Below, piece by piece: positions 1 to 5,237 of a stretch of DNA of 6,186 bases. Under the pieces are notes generated by a model. That model was given only the letters and a program-made list of their open reading frames with translations, was not told the DNA's origin and did no database searches. The stretch's first letter is position 1. Every line of letters begins with the position of its first letter. The position numbers and the translations under genes are program-made. This DNA is from Mogibacterium sp. (lineage in GTDB: Bacteria; Bacillota; Clostridia; Peptostreptococcales; Anaerovoracaceae): assembly GCA_017434685.1 (NCBI GenBank), contig JAFREV010000012.1:1-6186 (forward strand), in the 5' to 3' direction.

Positions 1-16
1 AAATCCAGAGGTTTTA

Positions 17-496
17 ATGGGAAAAAGATCCAAAAAAGTAGTTGCGAATAATAAAAAGGCGTTCCACGATTTTCACATCGAGGAACGTTTTGAGGTGGGC
101 ATAGTTCTGACCGGAACCGAAATTAAATCCATCAGAAAAGGCGGCGTGAGCATCAAGGAAAGCTACGCCAAGATTACGAACAAAGGTGAACTCATAATAA
201 CCGGTATGCACATAGCACCGTATGAGCAGGGCAACCGTTTCAACGTGGATCCTCTCCGCGTTCGCACACTGTTGATGCATAAGAAAGAGATCAACAAGCT
301 CTACGGCACCATCAAGACTCAGCAGGGGCTCACCCTCATACCGCTCTCAGTCTACCTCGACGAGAACGGCCGCTGCAAGCTCGAGCTCGGTCTATGCCGC
401 GGTAAGAAACTTTACGATAAGAGAGAAGCCGATGCCAAGCGCGACGCAGAGCGCAAAATGGACAAGGCTATAAAAGCATCAAGAAATCGCCGCTGA
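17..496 (+). CDS. smpB: SsrA-binding protein SmpB
   Basis: SmpB binds tmRNA (SsrA) and brings it to stalled ribosomes for trans-translation in the cytoplasm. The 159-residue length is usual for the family. The N-terminal KKAFHDFHIEERFEVGIVLTGTEIK stretch (residues 13-37; quoted in part as FEVGIVLTGTEIKSIR), the RTLLMHKKEI segment (83-92), and GLCRGKKLYDKRE (125-137) leading into a basic C-terminal tail (138-159) are characteristic of the beta-barrel RNA-binding fold and decoding-centre tail. The start ATG at 17 follows an AGAGG motif at 7-11. The alanine commonly found in the GLARGKK-type motif is Cys127 here, a mild variation. The last codons form one arm of a terminator, so the gene ends its transcription unit. 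The upstream neighbour is outside the window, and no ssrA gene is seen downstream. Identification is secure. Confidence 0.97.
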   Translation: MGKRSKKVVANNKKAFHDFHIEERFEVGIVLTGTEIKSIRKGGVSIKESYAKITNKGELIITGMHIAPYEQGNRFNVDPLRVRTLLMHKKEINKLYGTIKTQQGLTLIPLSVYLDENGRCKLELGLCRGKKLYDKREADAKRDAERKMDKAIKASRNRR

Positions 497-509
497 GGCG
501 ATTTTTTTT
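484..509 (+). terminator. Rho-independent terminator overlapping the 3' end of smpB
   Basis: An 8-bp perfect stem is formed by AAATCGCC (484-491) and GGCGATTT (497-504), with a 5-nt loop GCTGA (492-496) and an eight-T run at 502-509. The left arm lies inside smpB, where it covers part of the final RNRR codons, and the TGA stop codon sits exactly in the loop. This is a compact coding/terminator overlap. Confidence 0.87.
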
Positions 510-545
510 ACATTTTTGCTGTATCGTCGCAGCTGATGTTATGTG

Positions 546-551
546 TATAAT
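546..551 (+). promoter_or_regulatory. Candidate -10 box for ade
   Basis: A perfect TATAAT hexamer lies between the smpB terminator and the ade ribosome binding site, about 45 bp before the ade start. No good -35 box is found 16-18 bp upstream. TTGCTG at 516-521 is too far away (24 bp), and the sequence at 522-527 is a poor match. The context (after a terminator, before a gene) supports a promoter, but the missing -35 box keeps this tentative. Confidence 0.45.
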
Positions 552-594
552 AAGAAATGTAAGTATGTTTTTACTGTAACGAGAGGTAATATTT

Positions 595-2394
595 ATGCTT
601 AACAAATTCTGCAAAAAACCGCTGTATGAAGTAACGCAGACTCTGGCTCGCGTCGCAACAGGAGCGCAGCCTGCCGAACTTGTAATTAAGAACACCAAGC
701 TCGTCAATGTCTGTACTGCAGAGATTCAGGAAGGAATCGATGTAGCTGTTGCTGAGGGAAGAATTGCCCTTGTCGGTGACGCATCACACTGCGTCGGAGA
801 CGGCACGAAAGTAATCGATGCCGCAGGTCAGTACATTGCACCGGGATTTATGGATGCTCACATCCATGTCGAATCTGCGATGCTGACCGTTCGCGAGTAC
901 GCAAGAGCAGTTGTGCCGCACGGCACGACAGGTATATTTATGGATCCTCATGAGATTTGTAATGTCTGCGGTCCGGACGGTGTTAAGGCTATGATTGAAG
1001 ATGCCAAAGGCTCACCTCTAAAAGCTATGGCAAACGTCCCGTCGTGCATACCGGCAGTTGCCGGCTTCGAAGACTCGGGCTGCGAGATCGGTCCTAATGA
1101 AGTGCGAGAGATGATGACTTGGGACGGCATCATGGGGCTCGGAGAGATGATGAGTTTTCCGAATGTAGTAGGCGCAGAACCGAACATCCACGGCGAACTA
1201 GCCGAGACTCTCAAAGCTGATCAGGTCATAACCGGACATTACTCCATTCCCGAGACGGGTCCGGGACTTAATGCATATATCGCATCGGGAGTTCGTTGCT
1301 GTCACGAGTCGACTCGTGCCGAGGATGTGCTCGAGAAAATGCGCCGCGGCATGTATGCGCTTCTTCGTTACGGCAGCGCTTGGCACGACATGCCGACCAT
1401 AATCCACGCTATTTTAGATAACAATATAGATGACAGGTTTGCCTGCCTTGTCTCCGACGACAGCCATGCAGACACAGTTCTGAATGATGGCCATCTCGAC
1501 GAGATAGTAAGGCTCGCAATCAGAGAAGGCCTCGATCCTATCAAGGCAATTCAGTATGTGACCATCAATCCTGCTACATGTTTCCGCATGGATCACGAGA
1601 TGGGAAGCATCTCGCCTAACAAATGCGCAGACATCGTATTCTTCGATGATCTTTCGAACATTCAGATTACGAAGACGATTATCGACGGAGAAGTCGTAGC
1701 CGAGAATGGAGAGTTCATCGCAGAGATGACTCCGTCCAAGTTCCCTGATGCTTGCTACAATACCATGCATGTCGGAGAAGATGTCACGGCAGACAGCTTT
1801 AAGATTGCGGCTCCTTCTGATGCGGCAAGTATCAAGACTCGCGTGATGGAAATCATCCCGAACCACGTCGGAAACTACGAGAGACTAATCGATCTTCCTG
1901 TGGTAGACGGCAGCGTCGAGGCCAAGCCTTCGGAAGACGTTATGAAGCTCGCTGTGTTTGAGAGACATCATGCGACGGGCACAAAAGGTCTCGGTTTCGT
2001 AAAGGGATTCGGATTCAAGAAAGGCGCAATGGCTCAGACTGTTGCACACGATGCCCATAATCTCCTGGTTGCGGGCACCAACGATGAAGATATGGCACTC
2101 GCCGCCCGCACACTCATAGAATGCGGCGGAGGTATGTGCGCTGTTGCGGACGGCAAAGTCCTCTCACTGATGCCGCTTCCGATTGCAGGCATAATGAGTG
2201 ATAAATCCGCTAAGGAAGTTGCGGACATGACCGAAGCTCTGGATGCAGCATGGAAGGAAATGGGCTGCGTCATCAATTCGCCGTACATGACTATGGCTCT
2301 GATGGCACTGGCATGTCTGCCTGAGATCAGGCTCACCAACCGCGGCATGGTCGACTGCAGAACCTTCGAATTCATCGACCTCTTCGCAGAATAG
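595..2394 (+). CDS. ade: Adenine deaminase
   Basis: Catalyses adenine + H2O to hypoxanthine + NH3, a cytoplasmic purine-salvage step (amidohydrolase superfamily, AdeC/Ade type). The 599 residues fit the family size of about 570-600. An N-terminal composite beta-domain (about 25-80) leads into the metal-binding barrel. GFMDAHIHVESAM (84-96) carries the HxH pair His89/His91. DPHE is at 117-120, GLGEMM at 181-186 (Glu184), GHY at 214-216 (His215), CHES at 236-239 (His237) and VSDD at 286-289, supplying the catalytic aspartate. INPA (324-327) and the segment around 337-348 (GSISPNKCADIV) close the barrel. The family-specific C-terminal domain follows to residue 599. The ATG at 595 is preceded by GAGAGG at 581-586, 8 nt away. 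The gene appears monocistronic, between terminators at 484-509 and 2480-2519. No purine riboswitch is recognisable in the short leader. Confidence 0.96.
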   Translation: MLNKFCKKPLYEVTQTLARVATGAQPAELVIKNTKLVNVCTAEIQEGIDVAVAEGRIALVGDASHCVGDGTKVIDAAGQYIAPGFMDAHIHVESAMLTVREYARAVVPHGTTGIFMDPHEICNVCGPDGVKAMIEDAKGSPLKAMANVPSCIPAVAGFEDSGCEIGPNEVREMMTWDGIMGLGEMMSFPNVVGAEPNIHGELAETLKADQVITGHYSIPETGPGLNAYIASGVRCCHESTRAEDVLEKMRRGMYALLRYGSAWHDMPTIIHAILDNNIDDRFACLVSDDSHADTVLNDGHLDEIVRLAIREGLDPIKAIQYVTINPATCFRMDHEMGSISPNKCADIVFFDDLSNIQITKTIIDGEVVAENGEFIAEMTPSKFPDACYNTMHVGEDVTADSFKIAAPSDAASIKTRVMEIIPNHVGNYERLIDLPVVDGSVEAKPSEDVMKLAVFERHHATGTKGLGFVKGFGFKKGAMAQTVAHDAHNLLVAGTNDEDMALAARTLIECGGGMCAVADGKVLSLMPLPIAGIMSDKSAKEVADMTEALDAAWKEMGCVINSPYMTMALMALACLPEIRLTNRGMVDCRTFEFIDLFAE

Positions 2395-2479
2395 CGCAGC
2401 GTGTTTTACGCATCCCTAATTTCAACATTATATGAACTAACAACGACATAAAATGCACTTTAGTTGTTCGATTAATGCT

Positions 2480-2519
2480 CGCAAGCGTTGCAATCACTGC
2501 AGCGCTTGCGTTCTTTTTT
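2480..2519 (+). terminator. Rho-independent terminator downstream of ade
   Basis: CGCAAGCG (2480-2487) pairs with CGCTTGCG (2503-2510). The stem continues inward through 2488-2492 with 2498-2502 (one T/G wobble), giving 13 bp around a 5-nt loop (2493-2497). TTCTTTTTT (2511-2519) follows directly. It lies 85 bp past the ade stop and isolates ade from the accessory region downstream. Confidence 0.88.
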
Positions 2520-2524
2520 GATAT

Positions 2525-2596
2525 TTGACTGATTTCAGATATTCATGCAATACTGCAACGCAAGTAAAAGTGACACATTTAAACTACACATATACT
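2525..2596 (+). promoter_or_regulatory. Weak candidate promoters upstream of the nuclease element
   Basis: Two imperfect sigma-A-like candidates lie here. One is TTGACT (2525-2530) with AATACT (2549-2554), spacing 18. The other is GTGACA (2570-2575) with TATACT (2591-2596), spacing only 15. Either would transcribe through the left palindromic arm and put it in the 5' leader of the nuclease mRNA. A promoter inside the arm's inner edge (TATTAT at 2796-2801) is an alternative, but it has no -35 box and would leave almost no leader. The rest of 2520-2649 shows nothing else recognisable. Confidence 0.25.
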
Positions 2597-2642
2597 TCTG
2601 TTATCGAACAGAATTTCAGCAATCCGGAATGCACAGTAGATT

Positions 2643-2649
2643 CTTTTGC
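2643..2649. repeat. Left copy of 7-bp flanking direct repeat CTTTTGC
   Basis: CTTTTGC lies immediately outside the left inverted-repeat arm. The identical heptamer lies just outside the right arm at 3855-3861, in the same orientation. This is the arrangement expected of a target-site duplication. A 7-mer this simple can recur by chance, so the reading is tentative. Confidence 0.4.
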
Positions 2650-2795
2650 CCGTGGATTTATGGATAAGTGGCGCGGAGTAATGGAAAAGTGCATGGAGAC
2701 ATCTCTCCACCCACTTTTCCACAACCCCGCTTTCATCATTATTTTGCTCCGGCACTAAATTGCCACTTATCCACAAGCTCCACAGGCTCTGCTAC
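2650..2795 (+). repeat. Left palindromic inverted-repeat arm
   Basis: This arm matches the reverse complement of 3678-3850. For example, TGGATAAGTGGCGCGGAG (2661-2678) agrees at 17 of 18 positions with the complement of 3822-3839, and 2762-2782 agrees at 18 of 21 with the complement of 3691-3711. The arm also folds on itself. GTGGA (2652-2656) pairs with TCCAC (2779-2783), and TGGATAAGTGGC (2661-2672) with GCCACTTATCCA (2762-2773). CGGAG (2674-2678) pairs with CTCCG (2747-2751). An inner hairpin occupies 2682-2721. All of these can form together as one nested structure. Its inner edge ends about 10 bp before the nuclease ribosome binding site. Confidence 0.8.
2682..2721 (+). other. Central hairpin of the left arm
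   Basis: TGGAAAAGTG (2682-2691) pairs perfectly with CACTTTTCCA (2712-2721). After a 2x2 internal loop, TGGAGA (2694-2699) pairs with TCTCCA (2704-2709) around a CATC tetraloop (2700-2703). That makes 16 bp in 40 nt. The counterpart in the right arm is AAAAGTC/GACTTTT plus GGACAG/CTGTCC, with a 32-nt loop instead of 4. No T-run follows, so it is not a standard terminator. Confidence 0.85.
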
Positions 2796-2817
2796 TATTA
2801 TAAAGAGAGGACTTAAT

Positions 2818-3672
2818 ATGAATAAAAAACTTCGATATGAATTATCCTCTCATCTTGAGGACCTAAAAAGGCAGTATGAAACGCAAAGAATGAAACTGGC
2901 ACAGTTGGAAGGGCTGTCAATAAAGAAACTGAAAGCCAGTTTTCGAAGCAACGGCGCCGCCTACTATTCAGTGTATGACCCGGAGTCGAGTAAATACAGG
3001 TATCTCGGTACGGACAGCAATGAAGAAGTATCTAAAATAAAAGAGGCTCATCTTCTGAAGATGTCAGTTTCTAATCTATTGGAGGAAATAATGCGGACTG
3101 AATCTTTCATCAGAAGATCTGTCGAAGTTGATTTTGAGGCAATAAACAGCAGACTTTCCAAAACATACAAGTTATCTTCATATGCCGGTCTTGCATCCGT
3201 ATCCGATGCTGCTTCAAAATGGAAAAAGGAAATGGAGGAGTACAAGAAAACCTTTACTCCTTTCAGGCCGGATGAACTCATCCATAGAACTCGTGACGGA
3301 CAATATGTTCGATCAAAAGGCGAGGCATTAATCTACAATTTCCTTTTGGATCTCGATGTGACTTTCATATACGAACTGCCACTCGTAATTAAGAACAACT
3401 ACAAAAATGGATTGATTTTACCGGACTTCACTATTTTGTCAGAACTTGATTTCAAATCCGTTATTTATATAGAGCATCAGGGTAAAATGGAAAGCAACAA
3501 TTACAGAAATAAGTTCATTGAGTCTGTATATAAGTATTGGTCTAACGATTACATTCCCGAGCGCGATGTTTTTTTTACTTTCGACTTGCCAAACGGCGGA
3601 TTCGATGACTCTCCTATCAAAAGCATCGTTGAAAGATGCATCAGACCTACTATTATTTCTTCCTATTCTTAG
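2818..3672 (+). CDS. PD-(D/E)XK nuclease-like protein of unknown role
   Basis: A 284-residue protein. The start ATG at 2818 is chosen because AGAGAGG (2804-2810) lies 7 nt upstream; an in-frame GTG at 2668 lies inside the inverted repeat and has no such site. Residues 1-45 are charged and helical, and 75-145 are likely coiled-coil. Residues 165-225 carry a restriction-endonuclease-like core: RSKGEALIYNFL with Glu169, YELPL (185-189), PDFTI (202-206) with Asp203, and YIEHQGK (217-223) with Glu219 as the ExK-like element. This layout resembles a widespread group of Clostridia hypothetical proteins that read RSKSE, then YE, then PDF, then EHFGM. From established knowledge the fold suggests DNA cleavage, but here that is inference. 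No signal peptide or membrane segment is seen. The gene stands alone between the two palindromic arms and is A+T-richer than its neighbours, suggesting transfer. It could be a transposition, homing or defence nuclease; the sequence does not decide. Confidence 0.92.
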   Translation: MNKKLRYELSSHLEDLKRQYETQRMKLAQLEGLSIKKLKASFRSNGAAYYSVYDPESSKYRYLGTDSNEEVSKIKEAHLLKMSVSNLLEEIMRTESFIRRSVEVDFEAINSRLSKTYKLSSYAGLASVSDAASKWKKEMEEYKKTFTPFRPDELIHRTRDGQYVRSKGEALIYNFLLDLDVTFIYELPLVIKNNYKNGLILPDFTILSELDFKSVIYIEHQGKMESNNYRNKFIESVYKYWSNDYIPERDVFFTFDLPNGGFDDSPIKSIVERCIRPTIISSYS

Positions 3673-3677
3673 GTTCC

Positions 3678-3850
3678 GTAGCCGAAACCATGGAGGCTGT
3701 GGATAAGCGGCTTTCTAAAAAGACAATCATAGTCCTTGAGTGGAGCTGTGTAAAAGTCGGTGGACAGAATTATTTGTACAGCTTATTTATTCTATACTTC
3801 TGTCCATGGACTTTTGCATGGCTCCGCGCCGCTTATCCATAACTCCATGG
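3678..3850 (-). repeat. Right palindromic inverted-repeat arm
   Basis: Starting 5 bp after the nuclease stop codon, this arm is an imperfect inverted copy of 2650-2795. It folds on itself in the same order. CCATGGAG (3688-3695) pairs with CTCCATGG (3843-3850), and TGGATAAGCGGC (3700-3711) with GCCGCTTATCCA (3828-3839). GGAGC (3742-3746) pairs with GCTCC (3821-3825), AAAAGTC (3752-3758) with GACTTTT (3809-3815), and GGACAG (3762-3767) with CTGTCC (3800-3805). Compared with the left arm it has a longer terminal loop (3768-3799) and a 29-30 nt bulge on the gene-proximal side, where the left arm carries its bulge at 2722-2746. It may also end or stabilise the nuclease mRNA. Confidence 0.8.
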
Positions 3851-3854
3851 CTTG

Positions 3855-3861
3855 CTTTTGC
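3855..3861. repeat. Right copy of 7-bp flanking direct repeat CTTTTGC
   Basis: Identical to 2643-2649 and in the same orientation. It lies 4 bp beyond the outermost paired base of the right arm and 3 bp before the 63-bp array. Read as a possible target-site duplication of the nuclease element. Confidence 0.4.
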
Positions 3862-3864
3862 ACC

Positions 3865-4242
3865 AATTGTTCCTATTCCTTCAGTCAGTCCTATCTAGGA
3901 ACATTTTAACCCACTGCTCATGCTCACAATTGTCCCCATTTCAGCGATTGACTCAAATCAGGAACAATTTGTCCCTATTCATGACAGTAAAAATGGTCCT
4001 ATTCATAGCATCTTCTCGCAACAGGAACAATTCATTGCCATTTATCAAGTTTAAAATGGTCCTGATTCGATAATCGTGTTTTTATAGGACCAATTCGCTG
4101 CTGTTCAGAGTAACAAAAATGGTCCTGTTCGCGATGTTTTCTCTCAACAGGACCAAAGCATGACATTTGCAGATAATGAAATTGTCCCTATTCTAAGGTT
4201 AATCTTGGAATAGGGACAATTGTTATGTTTTTACGGCTTTTC
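3865..4242. repeat. Six-unit tandem array of palindromes, exact 63-bp period
   Basis: Units begin at 3865, 3928, 3991, 4054, 4117 and 4180. Each opens with a left arm near AAWKGTCCTATTC (unit positions 1-14) and has an inverted right arm near AACAGGAACAATT (about 29-42). The right-arm AGG(A/G) motifs begin at 3897, 3960, 4023, 4086, 4149 and 4212, again exactly 63 apart. Between the arms lie variable segments of about 14 and 21 nt. Arms pair within units: 8 bp in unit 1, one mismatch in unit 2, two in unit 3, 9 of 10 in unit 4, perfect 10 bp in unit 5 (4120-4129 with 4146-4155), and perfect 14 bp in unit 6 (4180-4193 with 4208-4221). Unit 2 has an extra left-arm-like copy at 3969-3980. There is no T-run directly after most stems, no persistent reading frame, and no cas or integrase gene nearby. 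The form recalls REP/BIME-type intergenic repeats, but the exact period is unusual. Confidence 0.85.
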
Positions 4243-4247
4243 TTTGT

Positions 4248-4291
4248 AGCCGCCGCGTCATAAAACTACTCTGCTTTATGATTCTGCGGCT
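4248..4291 (-). other. Imperfect hairpin just past the rnfB stop
   Basis: AGCCGC (4248-4253) pairs with GCGGCT (4286-4291), and TCATAAA (4258-4264) with TTTATGA (4275-4281), separated by a small internal loop. It lies 25 bp beyond the rnfB stop codon and could mark or protect the 3' end of the rnf transcript. On the - strand no T-run follows it, so it is not called an intrinsic terminator. No better terminator for the rnf operon is seen between 4230 and 4316. Confidence 0.45.
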
Positions 4292-4316
4292 GTTTCGTCA
4301 GCTTTACAACTCTGCT

Positions 4317-5222
4317 CTATGCTTCTGCAGGGGCTGCGTCCTTAGCCTTGGCAGGGGCTTCTTTGGCTTTGGCGGCAGCGGCTTTCTTGGCAGCTGCTGC
4401 TTTTTCTGCGGCTGCCTTCGGAGGCAGTTTTTTGAAGCTGTTGATAGCGCCTGTAGGGCATACAACTGCGCAAAGTCCGCAGGACTTGCACTTGGAAACA
4501 TCTATTCTTGCGAGATTATCCTCGATAGAGATGGCGCCGAAGTTACATACCGTGGTGCACTTCGTACAGCCGATGCATGCGTTGTCGCAGTTCTTCTTGG
4601 CCACAGCGCCCTTATCTGTGGATGAGCACAGAACGTGTACCTGACTCTTGACCGGCACGAGTTTGATGATCTTCTGTGGGCAAGCGCCTACGCAGGCTCC
4701 GCATGCCACGCAGTTTTCTCTGTTGACTCTTGCGATTCCGTCAACGATTCCGATAGCATCGAACTGGCATGCATTTACGCAGTCTCCGAGGCCCATGCAT
4801 CCGAACATGCATGCATTGGGAGATGAGAACCATCCCTTGGCTCCCTTGCAGGAGCTCATGCCCTGCCACTCGAGTACTGTTCTTCTTGCATCACATACTC
4901 CGTTGCACATAACCTGTGCGACTTCGGGCTCGGTGGATCCGGCGGCTCTGCCGAGTATCTCGGCAATCTGCGCCGCTACGCCTGCCCCGCCCGGCGAGCA
5001 TTTGGTGCATGGAAGCTCTTCATCTGCCACAAGGTTGGCAGCGTAGTCGTCGCAGCCGGCGAAGCCGCAGCCGCCGCAGTTAGCGCCCGGCAGAACTTCC
5101 CTTACCTGCGTGACTCTTTCATCAACTGCCACATAGAATACCTTGGATGCGAATACCAGAAGGCCTGCGCAGATAAGTCCTATTACTGCTACCAGCAGTA
5201 CAGGTGTCATAATACCACTCAT
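4317..5222 (-). CDS. rnfB: Rnf complex subunit RnfB (multi-cluster ferredoxin subunit)
   Basis: RnfB is thought to accept electrons from reduced ferredoxin and feed the membrane-bound Rnf complex, which transfers them to NAD+ and pumps Na+ or H+. The 301 residues start with one membrane helix (about 5-30). A Fe-S motif follows, C49-x2-C52-x4-C57-x17-C75. Next comes C138-x3-C142-x5-C148-x3-C152, then three CxxCxxCxxxC sites at C171-C181, C216-C226 and C245-C255. The Ala/Lys/Glu-rich tail (about 267-301) is low-complexity. The ATG at 5222 is preferred because AGGAGG (5235-5230) is 7 nt upstream; a GTG at 5225 would be only 4 nt away. It lies 15 bp after rnfA and is the last gene of the run, as in clostridial rnfCDGEAB. 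Identification is firm; only the start is open by one codon. Confidence 0.96.
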   Translation of the reverse strand: MSGIMTPVLLVAVIGLICAGLLVFASKVFYVAVDERVTQVREVLPGANCGGCGFAGCDDYAANLVADEELPCTKCSPGGAGVAAQIAEILGRAAGSTEPEVAQVMCNGVCDARRTVLEWQGMSSCKGAKGWFSSPNACMFGCMGLGDCVNACQFDAIGIVDGIARVNRENCVACGACVGACPQKIIKLVPVKSQVHVLCSSTDKGAVAKKNCDNACIGCTKCTTVCNFGAISIEDNLARIDVSKCKSCGLCAVVCPTGAINSFKKLPPKAAAEKAAAAKKAAAAKAKEAPAKAKDAAPAEA

Positions 5223-5229
5223 CACTCAG

Positions 5230-5235
5230 CCTCCT
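5230..5235 (-). promoter_or_regulatory. RBS that fixes the rnfB start
   Basis: AGGAGG on the - strand, directly after the rnfA stop. Its 7-nt spacing to the ATG at 5222 favours that start over the GTG three bases upstream. Confidence 0.8.
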
Positions 5236-5237
5236 TT

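Larger units (their letters stand above)
2650..3854 (+). mobile_element. Candidate single-gene mobile element: nuclease between palindromic inverted repeats
   Basis: The segment contains one complete gene, a PD-(D/E)XK nuclease-like protein, closely bracketed by long imperfect inverted repeats (2650-2795 and 3678-3850) and flanked by the direct repeat CTTTTGC. The gene is visibly richer in A+T and in AGA/ATA/TTA codons than ade or rnf. It sits in the gap between convergent housekeeping transcription units, a tolerant site for insertions. No DDE, HUH, serine or tyrosine recombinase is present. If the element moves, either the nuclease drives it or it is mobilised in trans. It could instead be a stable locus whose flanks are structured RNA or nuclease recognition sites. 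Boundaries are inferred to within a few bases. Confidence 0.55.

Noticed and set aside
510..594. Purine riboswitch upstream of ade
   Set aside because: Only about 85 bp are available, with no recognisable three-stem purine aptamer or conserved loop motifs.
497..594. tmRNA (ssrA) gene next to smpB
   Set aside because: The gap to ade is far too short, and no tRNA-like ends or tag sequence were found here or in 2395-2817.
2668..2817. N-terminal extension of the nuclease from GTG at 2668
   Set aside because: The extension lies wholly within the palindromic arm and has no ribosome binding site, whereas the ATG at 2818 has AGAGAGG 7 nt upstream.
3852..4073. Small + strand reading frame across the array (21-residue period because 63 is a multiple of 3)
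   Set aside because: It begins at a TTG without a ribosome binding site, stops inside unit 4, and encodes no recognisable protein. The frame is open because the repeat length is divisible by three.
4180..4221. Array unit 6 as an intrinsic terminator
   Set aside because: The 14-bp stem is perfect, but the T-run on the + strand (4228-4232) starts about 7 nt after it, and none follows on the - strand. Its arms match the rest of the array.
3865..4242. CRISPR array
   Set aside because: The period is regular, but conserved blocks are only about 10-14 nt, alternate in orientation and vary between units. The 'spacers' are related to each other, and no cas gene is visible.
3865..4242. Integron attC-like cassette array
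   Set aside because: No cassette reading frames, no integrase, no attC core-site (GTTRRRY-type) arrangement, and a uniform 63-bp period.
4278..5046. + strand reading frames opposite rnfB, and - strand frames inside ade (948-1866, 2034-2375)
   Set aside because: They are antisense shadows of secure genes, without ribosome binding sites or recognisable protein features.
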